Assembly: GCF_029867415.1 (NCBI RefSeq)
Contig: NW_026705157.1
Span: forward strand, 1 to 64,000
Direction of reading: 5' to 3'
DNA from: Vicia villosa
Taxonomy: Eukaryota > Streptophyta > Magnoliopsida > Fabales > Fabaceae
Length of the DNA: 64,000 bases
Shown: positions 11,201 through 20,733 of the stretch, piece by piece
How positions within the stretch are numbered: the first letter of the stretch is position 1
Layout: each line of letters starts with the position of its first letter
The notes under the pieces: model-generated
Seen by the model: the letters and a program-made list of their open reading frames with translations, nothing else
Told to the model about the DNA's origin: nothing
Databases searched by the model: none
Made by a program: the position numbers and the translations under genes

Positions 11201-12007
11201 GCCCATGAACATGTCGACTAGTTCGCGATCAGATAAGGGTGGTTGAACCCTTCCAGCCATATCTCTCCACTTTTGTGCATATTCTTTGAAACTTTCTTTT
11301 GGTCCCATAGACATGCCTCGCAATTGAGTACGAGTGGGTGTAAGATCAGCATTGTATTGGTACTGTTTGTAAAAAGCAGCAGCTAATTCTTCCCAAGTAT
11401 GAACCTTGGTATTTTCTAGCTGGTAGTACCATTCGAGTTGTGTACCTGACAGACTTTCTTGGAAAAAGTGAATCCACAATTTGTTATCTGTTGTATGAGG
11501 TTGTATCTTCCTCACATAAGATCTCAAATGTAGTTTTGGACAAGAAACTCCATCATACTTTGCAAAGGTTGGAACTTTGAATTTTGGAGGGATGACAACA
11601 TCCGACACGAGTCCCAGATCATTGAAATCTAAGCCAGGTATTTTTTGTATTTCCATAGCTTTCATACGATCCTCCAACTGTTGGTATTTGTCATCATCCT
11701 GTTCGTCTCCAGAATGACCTTCTTCTTCATTTGAAGAGAGAGAGGGTTTAGCAGAACCCTGGTTGCTTTGATTATCTTCTTGTTCACCATCACCGACTAT
11801 TTCAGGGATTGGTGGCTTTTTGATCTTTTTGACAGGGATCTTGATCTTCCTTCTCAGGTAACTCAAGCCTGCAGATTCTTTGGGCTTCTTCTTCTTCTTG
11901 AGTATCAGGGCTTTCAGCTCTTGTTGCCCCTTTGCCAGTTCCAGAATTGCCACTTGAACTTGGGCATTCTGTACTTCGAGATTCTTGATGCTTGCCTCAG
12001 ATTCCAT
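8243..12007 (-). CDS. Ogre gag-protease polyprotein
   Basis: Open frame of about 1250 codons from a likely Met at 12007 (MESEASIKNLE). The frame is open to 12052, but a TTTATTTCAG-like acceptor at about 12017 favours the inner start. It begins with a lysine-rich, coiled-coil-like stretch. The retrotransposon gag domain lies around residues 180-300, with LEWYYQLE and the typical AAAFYKQY. A Cys/His motif (CAYHSNCPGHDADHCWALK) is near residue 425. An aspartic protease with LIDNGSSLNVLP is near residue 810. The usual D-T/S-G triad reads D-N-G, a variant also met in this lineage. The acidic, proline-rich C-terminus is poorly conserved. The unspliced product ends at the TAA at 8243, and splicing at 8246/7984 extends it into RT. 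Confidence 0.93.
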   Translation of the reverse strand: MESEASIKNLEVQNAQVQVAILELAKGQQELKALILKKKKKPKESAGLSYLRRKIKIPVKKIKKPPIPEIVGDGEQEDNQSNQGSAKPSLSSNEEEGHSGDEQDDDKYQQLEDRMKAMEIQKIPGLDFNDLGLVSDVVIPPKFKVPTFAKYDGVSCPKLHLRSYVRKIQPHTTDNKLWIHFFQESLSGTQLEWYYQLENTKVHTWEELAAAFYKQYQYNADLTPTRTQLRGMSMGPKESFKEYAQKWRDMAGRVQPPLSDRELVDMFMGTLTGPFYSHLLGSSSSGFTDLILTGERVESGIRNGKIQVGSSSGTTKRPIRNEVNTTQIQTSHKSDQHQSVGAVMISASAPQKDQQPKYTHRPDAPRRTFTKINMPISQALQHLLKADLITLRGPPKNVNTSSLNYRPDATCAYHSNCPGHDADHCWALKNKIQDMIDAGEIEFDPPETPNVITAPMPKHDKTVNAIIDTVYIYDVNEVSIPLLEVKRKFIQAGYFPGCDPDCFYCSRQPNGCENLKMGIQKYMDRRIIMFERLPSMDMMGKVFANGIRMEDVSVISSLPFRISTKAPFKLSATLKVASVVIARPTPFPYSSDKAVPWGYDTNVYIHGVKQDPSTKEDATLTTSAVSNIAGTSKITRSGRIFSPEISPNIAASPIQVPIPIPDINTRGKEPLIEPVQNPVEITAEDPSKQEMDEILKIICKSDYNIVEQLGHTASKISMLSLLKYSEAHAKALMKFLQAAHVPQEIPIDQFENCVASLTVPNGLGFSDVDLTPAGRNHNKALHISIECNGTTLSHVLIDNGSSLNVLPKVILEKLDFKGVVLQPSDVVVRAFDGSTRTVYGEVKLPIRVGSQTFDVIFSVIDVLPTYSCLLGRPWIHGANAVTSTLHQKLKYPVKGKVVTVYGEEEYMVSHLSNDKYVEMEGESIETPYQAFEVVSPDISTTKHIPATPATTMASLKDAKAMIEQGDRTVWGQLPDIPYKSDKLGLGYNGENQKNDQNPRSEGLISHFASQEVNAIDDEGTYLNHIIQPYPDEIPPITMGMWDAVGGPNDGYNYQYITPQNSYIALEDLTPTEEGNQNDGSITSPVTQQYQNPPKEVWDTLGEPSGKYDYMVKYSAPPSFSTPIKDIVPTGWDEQYDDNFALEEARKMPNNEGYFLSQYTPYQDAQVSIQNIIPTAWDGLIEHLAQPIEGPPPGFSYPTNHPTYPEELPTHFPTSGINATEDEKNNCNWNSWVLPANNGGLNNWKAEDVISFDQE

Positions 12008-12052
12008 CTCTTCTGACTGAAATAAACAGCGAAGAGATGAGAAACCCGTCAT

Positions 12053-12297
12053 GAGAACCTGTTATGAAATGTGTATGACTGGATGCCATGTATGCAATGT
12101 GTATGCAATGTATATGAATGCAATGTATGAAATGCAATGTATGAAATGCAATGTGTATGCAATGCATGTGAATGCATGTGTGCAATGTTTTCAAGGATCA
12201 TAGAGTCTAGATTTGTTAAAGAAGCAACAAACGTTAGTTAATCAATTTATTCTTTTTTCTTTGCCTCATTTGGGCTTACAAGACAGAAAATGATCTT
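12053..12297. repeat. Short spacer with degenerate atgcaatgtat repeats
   Basis: Spacer between the ORF1 stop and gag. Bases 12065-12190 are a run of imperfect repeats built on atgcaatgtatgaa and tgtatgcaatg. Nothing coding is seen. Because it lies directly before the probable gag splice acceptor, length changes here could affect that splice. Confidence 0.7.
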
Positions 12298-13634
12298 TCA
12301 GGTCTCCCGTGGGCGCTTTTTCTTTGTCCCCAGGAATGCGTTGATTCTTTGTTCTTCTTGAAGCTGTCTGGTGAGCTCGAATAGCCTTCTCTCATAGTCC
12401 TGACAGTGTTCTTTGAAGGTGTCTCTTTCCTCTTTGAGTTGAACCCAGGATTTTTGCAACTCTTCCAAGTCAGTTGGCATATCCGGGTGTAGAATAATTT
12501 GAGGTTCGTAACCTTCGACTTCTGATTCGATAGTCATAGGTAGAACAGCGGGATAGGGCATCATGAGTTTTTGAGCATGAGTACGCACCCATCTGAGGTA
12601 AAGTTCCATAGGAATAGAATTCCATTGCCCCAGAGTTTTGCTTTCTATTCTATAGACACTGTCCCAAGCCTGTATGAATCTTCGTCGGTGTCTGTGAGAA
12701 TCATTCTCGTAATCAAACACAATGCCACGGATAATCATGTCATGAGGACCGTTGCTTCTTGCATATCCGAATTGGCGTAGAGCTAGAGAGGGATTGTAAG
12801 TGATACCTCCTTTAATGCCAAGGAGTGGCACGTTAGGGTATTCTCCACAATGATCAATGATAGTAATGTCTCTTTGAAAGAAGTTGTTCCATCGGATATC
12901 TGAATGAGATAAAGACATGATTCTGTAAGACCATTGTGCTCTTTGTTCATTTCTCAGTACTGATCGGGGAAGATGACATGTAAACCACCAAGCCAGCAGT
13001 GGTATACAGCACATGAGAGTTCCTCGCTTCTTCGTGGTACGAGTGTGTAGAGAGTGTAGGATGTCTCCCAGCAATGTTGGTACCGGGTTGCGAATTAGGA
13101 AAAGGTTGATGATGTGTACACTTATGAACTGGTCGGAATTAGGGAACAAAACCAACCCATAGATCAAAAGAGCCATAACTTCTTCAAAAGCTGGATAACT
13201 TTTGTTTTCCAACAGTAGTCGAGCCTTTTCCAGTAAGAATTTGGCAAGCAAACCCTCAACTCCACTCTTTGTTTCCCAATTATTTCTGACTTTTGCAAAT
13301 GTAAAGCAGCAGCAATGACTTCAGGTTTTGGTTTTCTTTCTAAACCAGTGAAAGGTAATTGATCTCGGATTGGTAATCCAATTAGTTCAGAGAATTCTTC
13401 CAAAGTGGGTACCAACTGGTAATCAGGAAATGTGAAGCAATGATGTTCAGGGTCGAAGAACTGGAACAGGACCCGTATCATGTCTTCTTCAAACTTTGAG
13501 GTAACCAAATGGAGTAGGTGACCATGCTTTTCAGTGAATTGAGCATTCCTGGGGAATTCTGCTACCAAGACTTTGAGTTCAGATGGCACCGTTGAGATAT
13601 TGATTCGGATGTAATCTCTGGTGGCGGGAGCCAT
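12298..13634 (-). pseudogene. Ogre ORF1, plant-mobile-domain-like protein, frameshifted
   Basis: Extra ORF between the PBS and gag, present only in Ogre-type elements; its role is unknown. It starts at 13634 (MAPATRDYIRIN), a few bases after a strong acceptor-like TTTTTGCAG, suggesting that the mRNA is spliced upstream. The N-terminal part (FPDYQLVPTLEEFSELIGLP) resembles the plant mobile domain / aminotransferase-like family. The C-terminus is a charged coiled coil (LEELQKSWVQLKEERDTF) ending at 12298. A one-base deletion near 13283 breaks the frame: the first part runs to a stop at 13164, and the second resumes in another frame from about 13282. The whole protein would have about 445 residues. 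This copy therefore cannot make intact ORF1 protein. Confidence 0.85.
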
Positions 13635-14283
13635 TACCTGCAAAAACAAAAGTAAACTCTTTGATCCTTGAAATGTGTAGTGAAAAATGATGTGTTTATG
13701 ATGCAAACATGTGGCACACAAAAACAAATCAAACAATAGCCTTAGGTTTAAAGGCTTGCATGAGGTTGATAGGTGATACCCTCCCCTCTGAAGTTGAGTT
13801 GGTTGAAAACCTGTCCTAGAATAGTATTCGGGTTCTATGATCCTTGGAGACAACATCTCAATACGGCGCTCGGACGGCCGATCAAGAATATTCCTCGAGG
13901 ATAACTAGCTTCGATCAATTTCAAAGCTAGCCACTTAATAGGCCACAAGTCAAGTTCAACTAAAAGGTTCTAAGACAAATTAGTGTTAATGACACTTCGG
14001 AAGCCTAATATACTCCTTGATCGCTTTCAAGGGACATCAGTATAAACCAAAGTATCACACTAACGATGACTACCAGATCAACCGTATCGGTACATGCCGT
14101 ACAGTTTCCTTGGTCTATTGTCATATACTTAAGGTATCTCGAGATTCGGGTTAGAATCTTTCACACAAGCAAAGTACCCAAGCAAACCTGTGAAAAGTAA
14201 AGCAATCAGATCAAACAATTGAAAACATCGAAATGATCTATACTCTAAAGGTAACCCCTTTTGAAAACATTTTGAATTTGTAT
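13635..14283 (-). other. Ogre 5' leader between PBS and ORF1
   Basis: Noncoding stretch with no domain. A pyrimidine tract ending in GCAG at about 13639 in element orientation lies directly before the ORF1 start codon and looks like a splice acceptor. I could not choose a donor with confidence. Confidence 0.5.
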
Positions 14284-14301
14284 TCCCCAGCAGAGTCGCC
14301 A
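14284..14301 (-). other. Primer binding site, tRNA-Arg type
   Basis: On the minus strand TGGCGACTCTGCTGGGGA begins four bases after the LTR end (CCACA). TGGCGACTCTGC is the tRNA-Arg-complementary PBS typical of Ogre elements. It fixes the inner LTR boundary at 14306. Confidence 0.9.
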
Positions 14302-17300
14302 GTTCTGTGGACCGTCCTTTCGGGCCATACCCCTCCGTGGGTGGGATACGTGAACTGACTCTTTTTTGTCGATCGGACGCTTTCGCGTCACTTTTGAAAA
14401 AGTTTACAGAGTCGCCACCGACCTTTTATTTTATCCAATGAAGGAAAGGTTTATAAAAGAAACAGAAAAAAGACCTTTGAGAGATTCTGGGTAAGGGGGT
14501 AGGTTATACAAAGGGAAGGTGTTAGCACCCTTTGTATCCATGGTTATCCATGGGCTCTTTAGTTTGCTTAGCTCATTTGCTTTACTTTTCAATTGATTCG
14601 GAATGCTTTACCTGTGTTTTTGAAATACCTTTGCAAATAGAATTTGTAATGATCCTTGTGCGGATATATACAAATGTTTGTTTATCTTTCGAAAGATGTT
14701 TTGAAAAGATCGTTAATTTTGTAATGATCCGTGTTTGGATGTATACAAAATATTGTCTTTTGGAAAATTCGTTTTAAAAAAACAACAGTGTATGAGAATT
14801 TTGTTTGTTTTGATTTTGAGCAAGCAAACTAGGAGGTCTACCCTGAGTTAGGAGGTCTTTATCCTTGTTCCCTTTAAAAATCTATCCATTCGTCGGATAT
14901 AAACAAAAGGTTCGATTTTGTACTCGAAACAGTAGAAATGTAACTTTGATTTTGAAAAGAGTGGAAAGGGGTTACCCTAGGAGGTGCAAATGTGATTGTG
15001 ATTGAATTCAGATATTTATCTTTGAAGTTAGTGATCTGACGGTTCAGTTTTATCTTTGACATACACGCAGTTTATATGGGTGCTGGAAATTAAAATGCGG
15101 AAATGTAAAGTGCAGAAAGTAAATCTACGCTATTACATCGATTGTGCGGGAAATGTAAACTAGCCTATTTACATGAATTTGACATCCTATACATTTATCT
15201 AGGAATTTTAAATTGCAAGAAATAAAAGGCATATTTTTGTATTTTTGTGATTTATTTTAAATATAATTAATGCATTATTAATTAATTTAAAATAAAGAAA
15301 AGATGGAAATATGATTAAACCTAGCAAATAAGTTTAAAAATATGTACAAAATGTTTGTTAATTGATTTTAGAACAAAACTAATTTTTTTGGAATTTTTGA
15401 AATTTGTTTTTGGATATTTTAAGTTAATCAAAACATAATTATGCAAATAATTACACAAATAATTAAAACTTAAAAAGAAAATTATCCTAAATATGTACAA
15501 AATTAGTTTATGATATATAAACAATATTTAACACAAAGAACAATTTTTTTTTATGATTTTTTGACTAATTAAAATAATTAATAAGCAAATATACAAATAC
15601 ATACTAATTAATTATGAAAAATATTGAAATTTTGAAGAAAAATAAAATATTTTTGTTTCATAAAATAATATATTATTTTAGAAGTTTAAAATATTTTTTG
15701 TGGAATTTTTGGAAGTTTTTAACTATTTTTAATTAATTTATCAAAGAAACTAAAATAAAAATAGAAAATAAAATTAAAAATGTAAGGATACTGATCTGGT
15801 GTGGCAATTAATGAAGGAGCATGGTGAGCTTGCATGTGTGAGGCGTTGGATTGGCTTTGAGATTGATCCAAGGGCACAGATTTGTAGGTGCATGGTATGA
15901 TGGTGTACACTGAATCCAAGGGGATTCAAAGTCTTTGCAGGGGCCCACGCTGGATTGACCAGCGAATAAGATTTGAGGGAAGGGCCACCTTGGTGCGCTG
16001 AAAAGTCAGACGAACCACGCTTGGACGCGTGGTCGTCTTCAACCTCCAGAAGTGAGGTTTTCAGCTTCAAATAGCGGGGGTTTTTAACCTCCCTTATTTG
16101 GACGTTAAAATTCCAGTTTTTTAACAACCTATGAACCTGCAAAAAATACGAGTTAGAAATAGAAACAAGTGACCCAGATCCACTAATTAGAGTGTCCTGA
16201 ATCCAAATATGTCATTTGTTTTAAGGTTTGAAGCTCCTAGCTATGGATACGAAGAAGATGAAGCTTAAACACTCATGGACTCGTTTTAATGGTGGAGCCT
16301 GATCCTCACGTTGGAACACTCATGCTAAGGCCCAGATCACACATATAGGTCCCCATAATGATGTTAGGGTGGTTAGTTTGCAGTGAAATTAGTTGCATAT
16401 ACAAAAACGAAAATAAAACTCATATGTACACGAAGAGCTTTAAGTGCTTTATACGACTCTCATATGTCTATATTTAGAGCTCAATCTTACTCTATAATGT
16501 TTGAGGAGATGATTAGAAGTGTTTATTGGTATTGATATTGATTGGAAATTTGAATTTGAAAATTACAAAGTATATGCAAATTTTGAGAATTTTTGTGATA
16601 TTTCTTGCTATACTCTTGCCCTATTTCGTGTGTCCCTCCTTTTGCTGAAGTATGATGCTTCTTTTATAGCCCAAAGTTGCTTGGAACTCAAGCTAAGAAG
16701 CTTTGTTGTCTTTGTTGAAAGTTTGATTTTTAAAATATTAAAAATCTTTGAATTGTTGACCAAGCTTGACTCCATTCAATGCTCTTGTCTTGCTCTTCAA
16801 TTCTTGCAGAAAAAATGAAGATTCCTTGAAGTGAGTCATACTTGGAGGCCAAGCAACCATTATCCATGCATTTTCCTTTTAATTTTAATCTTAAAGTAAG
16901 ATAAAATTATGCAAAAAATGGCCAATAAAGATGTGGGCTTTGTCTTGGTCGTGGGAGGCCCATAGTAACATGGCAAAGATGTTTGGACCATAAAAACTTG
17001 GACTCATTTGGAAAAAAAACATTTTTGAGCAATGTTGATTTCATGCATTTTCCCAAAATTTAGCCAACTTCAACAAGGTGTAAATCCTTCAATTTTTGTC
17101 ATATGAAGGAGATCTTGCACTTTTTGGAAACCTCAAAGAGTCCTCTAACCAATGTCTTTGGTCTCATATCAAAATGATTTTTGGTTCTCCTTGTGTGTCC
17201 ATTTGAAAAAAGTGTCTTTTTGTTGACTTTGAAAATGACCTGTAATGTCTTTGGCCATATTTTTCAAATGGTGAATGCTATGACCATGGGATCAATTGCA

Positions 17301-18282
17301 TTTGAAAGATAATTGAATTTCCTTCAAAATGAGCTTTGGTTGACATTTTTTGGATGAAGGATGAGAGAGTTATGATCAGTCAAAGTTGAGTTGACTTTTC
17401 AGGCAAAAACCCTAATTTTGAATCTTAGGGTTTTGTTGATTTTTGATCTTTCCTTGATGAATTGTGATCATCCAATGATCAAATGTTGAATCCTTTGACA
17501 AAATATGGACTTTGACAAAAAATTTCATTTTTGACTGTCAGTTGACTTTTTTGGTCAAACGGGTCGTCTGTTGACTGTTTGAGCTGCTGACGGTGCGTCT
17601 GAGTGAATTGAAGTTTGAAAATTTGTATGATGGTACTTTGAGATGTATGGATGTATATGAAATCCATTTGAGCTCTCAAAACTTGTTGCTCCTGTTAAAA
17701 CAAGAAAAACCCTGATTAGGGACTGTCTGTATAGGAGGCAGTTAAGCGTACCTGATTTTTGTGCAGTGTTGAGTTTCTGCTAATCATGTGATATTCAGAA
17801 GACTTCTAACACAAAAATCTTGGAAATTTGAATTGTGAATGATTGATTTGATTGATTGTACAAATCACTGTGAATTGTACTGTCTGCAGTTTGTCTGTCA
17901 ACCGACTGTTCGTGTACTGAAGCAGCAGTTAAAGTGAAAAATCAACAGTCAAAGTTAATTTTCTTTTTTGTTGTTTTTTGTTTTTGTTTTATGTGAAAAA
18001 TGAAAGTTTATTTACATGACTTGTTAGAAAAACACAGACATAATAAATAACTAATATTTACGGTATGCGGGCAAAATTACCGATAATAACCCTGAAAATC
18101 ATTTAATGCACAGAAATAGGAATATTTGACTGGCAGAAAACACACAAAATATTATCTTAGTAACTAAGCAATATTATGACAAATAGTACAACATTTAATA
18201 CTGACAGTACAAATATCACATACTATATTGAACAGTACGACGAATAAACGGTACATTTAAGAAATAAGAAATACGGCAAATT

Positions 18283-18450
18283 TTAAGAATGACGATTAAT
18301 GACCCATGCTATGAACAATAACATGTAGATGATTGGGAGCATAACCATTGCAGGTCCACACTCCTCAGGACTGTGCAGGCAGAAGAAAGTTGTGATCACC
18401 GTAGCAATGGTGACGACTGTAAGAAGCAGTGTTTCTATCCATTTTGCCAT
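18283..18450 (-). CDS. Small hydrophobic ORF (55 aa) at start of Ogre leader
   Basis: Not a recognised family. The frame begins at 18450 with MAKWIETLLL and ends at a TAA at 18283-18285. Its ATG is the first one downstream of the TATA box (18543-18550), roughly 70 nt from the expected transcription start. The context is strong for plants: A at -3 and G at +4. The product would have two hydrophobic stretches, about residues 7-25 and 33-50, separated by a short loop with two cysteines and acidic residues (CLHSPEECGP), and would end in NRHS. This predicts a two-span membrane peptide. The other LTR carries a diverged copy with mostly conservative changes and one frameshift. It could equally be a chance uORF, but its position, context and substitution pattern argue for a real one. 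Confidence 0.45.
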   Translation of the reverse strand: MAKWIETLLLTVVTIATVITTFFCLHSPEECGPAMVMLPIIYMLLFIAWVINRHS

Positions 18451-18542
18451 TTTTGCTAGGGAAGAAGAAATGATGGATTATGAGGTAGGAATTTGAAAGA
18501 TGATTTAGAATTTGATGTGAGATTTGTGGGAAGAATGAGAGG

Positions 18543-18550
18543 TATTTATA
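18543..18550 (-). promoter_or_regulatory. TATA box of Ogre 5' LTR
   Basis: TATAAATA on the minus strand, followed by a CT/CA-rich stretch without ATG codons until 18450. This is the expected promoter for the element's genomic RNA. Confidence 0.7.
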
Positions 18551-19067
18551 GAATGGAAAGATGATAGAGACGTTGGGGAATGATGTGATTCCGTACAAAA
18601 GGAAATTTGAGTGGTAGTGAGATTTGAAAGAAAGTGTAAGGTATTGTTGGGAAAAGAGAGATGGATAGAATAAAGTTGAGATTTGAATTTGAAAGGATAG
18701 ATTTGAAAAGATTTTGAAAATAATGGAATATAGCACAAAAGTTAGTGGGAAAACAAAAACAATTGTTACCAGTACAGTGTGAGTTTCCTGCTTTTGCGCC
18801 TGCAAAAAGATTCAACCCTGCATGAACTGTGTTAGTACTATTTATCTGTAAAATAAATAAATAGTATTTGTGAAGTAAAGAACAGTATTTGGCGTTTGCG
18901 TAAGAATAAATTCCACTGTAAGCCAAGTTACTGTGTAAGAAAAATTCTGAAAACCAAGTTCTTCATATGTCAGGATATTTTGAAAAAATCCATGTTTATA
19001 TGAGACTCTTAATTTTCATATTGAAACTTTCCTGAAAAAAGAAGTGGGCAAATTTTGGGGTATAACA

Positions 19068-19430
19068 TATGATCAGTTCAAATATGGCCACTCACATGAT
19101 ATTAGGCTCACTTCACATGCACAGAGTTTTCACACTACACACACCAAGAAGCATGTGACACAACCTAAAAAATATCATGCTGCCAAACCAAAAGAATATC
19201 ATGCTGTTCCTCCTGTTACTTATAATGCTAAACCCAAGTTCAATCAAAACTTGAGGAAAACTAACAAGAAAGGACCCAAGAAATTGTGGGTACCTAAGGA
19301 GAAGATAATTTCTGTTGCAGATATCCTTAGCAGCAAAGAAGACAAAGCACAAAATGTCATGGTACCTGGACTCTGGGTGCTCGCGACACATGACGGGAAG
19401 AAGGTCTATGTTCCAAGACCTGGTGCTTAA
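19068..19430 (+). pseudogene. SIRE-A gag C-terminal remnant
   Basis: Only the tail of gag remains, because Ogre cut it at 19068. The translation begins YDQFKYGHSHDI and contains the basic, proline-rich linker seen in element B (about 41038-41180, minus). The frame runs into the protease region out of phase and stops at 19430. The protease is read in the +1 frame, so a frame change near 19326-19332 is required (see findings). Confidence 0.85.
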
Positions 19431-20325
19431 GTATGATGGAGAAGTCAAGTTTGGAGGAGATCAGAAGGGAAAAATTATTGGCTCTGGAACCATAAGTATT
19501 GGTAACTCTCCTTCCATAACTAATGTACTTCTTGTAGAAGGATTAGCGCATAATTTATTGTCCATAAGTCAATTAAGTGACAATGGTTATGACATAATCT
19601 TCAATCAAAAGTCTTGCAAGGCGGTAAGTCAGAAGGATGGCTCAATCCTATTTACAGGCAAGAGAAAGAATAACATCTATAAGATTGATCTTTCTGATCT
19701 TGAGAAGCAGAAGGTGACCTGTCTTATGTCTGTTTCTGAAGAGCAACGGGTCTGGCACAGAAGATTAGGACATGCTAGTTTGAGAAAGATTTCTCAGATT
19801 AACAAACTAAATCTGGTCAGAGGACTACCAAATCTGAAATACAAATCAGATGCTCTTTGTGAAGCATGTCAGAAAGGCAAGTTCTCCAAACCTGCATTCA
19901 AATCTAAGAATGTTGTCTCTTCCTCAAGGCCATTAGAACTTCTGCACATTGATCTGTTTGGACTAGTCAAAACAGCATCTGTCAGAGGGAAGAAATATGG
20001 ATTAGTCATCGTAGATGATTATAGCCGCTGGACATGGGTAAAGTTCTTAAAACACAAGGATGAGTCTCATTCAGTGTTCTTTGAATTCTGCACTCAGATC
20101 CAATCTGAGAAGGAGTGCAAAATCATAAAGGTCAGAAGTGATCATGGTGGCAAATTTGAGAACAGATTCTTTGAGGAATTCTCTTGCCCTAGAACTCCAC
20201 AGCAAAATGGAGTTGTAGAGCGAAAGAATAGGACTCTGCAAGAAATGGCCAGAACCATGATCAATGAGACCAATATGGCTAAGCACTTCTGGGCAGAAGC
20301 AATAAACACTGCATGTTATATTTAG
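19332..20325 (+). pseudogene. SIRE-A protease and integrase N-terminal part
   Basis: The pol frame starts with the copia protease motif (SWYLDSGCSRHMTG, Asp-Ser-Gly), followed by the integrase finger (HRRLGHASLRKI with CEACQKGK) and catalytic core (LLHIDLFG, DDYSRWTWVKF, SDHGGKFEN, PQQNGVVERKNRT). A TAG at 20323-20325 stops it after ACYI. Homologous pol sequence continues directly after the stop. The same TAG occurs at the same place in element B, so it predates these two insertions. Confidence 0.9.
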
Positions 20326-20733
20326 AATAGAATCTCTATAAGACCTATTCTAAATAAGACTCCTTATGAATTGTGGAAGAACAGAAAGCCCAACATTTCA
20401 TATTTTCATCCTTTTGGATGTGTGTGTTTTATTCTAAATACTAAAGATCATCTTGGTAAGTTTGATTCTAAGGCACAAAAATGTTTTCTTCTTGGATATT
20501 CTGAACGCTCTAAAGGCTACAGAGTATACAATACTGAAACATTGGTTGTAGAAGAATCAATCAATATCAGATTTGATGATAAGCTTGGTCTTGAAAAGCC
20601 AAAGCAGTTTGAGAATTTTGCAGATATAGATATTGACATATCAGAAGCTGTAGAACCAAGAAGCAAAGTTTCAGAAGCTGAAAATCTCAGAAGATCAAGT
20701 TGCTGCATCTTTAGAGAATCTCAGAATTTCTGA
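20326..20733 (+). pseudogene. SIRE-A integrase C-terminus
   Basis: Continues in phase after the TAG, with the conserved region around [20 protein letters not shown] and [13 protein letters not shown]. Near 20690 a short deletion relative to element B removes part of a Ser/Glu-rich linker and shifts the frame to a stop at 20731-20733. Confidence 0.85.

Larger units (their letters stand above)
1..19067 (-). mobile_element. Ogre-type Ty3/gypsy LTR retrotransposon (left end outside window)
   Basis: Nearly complete Tat/Ogre-lineage element on the minus strand. Its order is 5' LTR (19067 to 14306), PBS, ORF1, gag-pro, intron, RT-RNaseH-integrase, long 3' UTR and 3' LTR (2714 to 1, cut by the window edge). 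Support comes from the two LTR copies, a PBS matching the 3' end of tRNA-Arg, an extra ORF upstream of gag, and two RNase H domains. These are hallmarks of Ogre in legumes. Aligning the partial LTR with the full one puts its outer end about 2.06 kb left of base 1, giving a total of about 21 kb. It lies inside the gag gene of a SIRE-type copia element that resumes at 19068. The right-hand target duplication should be tatga (19068-19072). The left one is out of view. Confidence 0.95.
14306..19067 (-). repeat. Ogre 5' LTR, complete (4762 bp)
   Basis: In element orientation it runs from TGTTATACC at 19067 to GGTCCACA at 14306, with TG/CA ends. The high-coordinate end abuts copia coding sequence. 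The low-coordinate end abuts the PBS. With the TATA box at 18543-18550, transcription should start near 18518, so U3 is only about 550 bp and the R-U5 leader exceeds 4 kb. A segment at about 14384-14545 (gagtcgccaccgac to gtgttagcacc) is shared with the second Ogre-like LTR that starts at 46666. Bases 15180-15780 are very AT-rich and have no coding signal. Confidence 0.93.
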
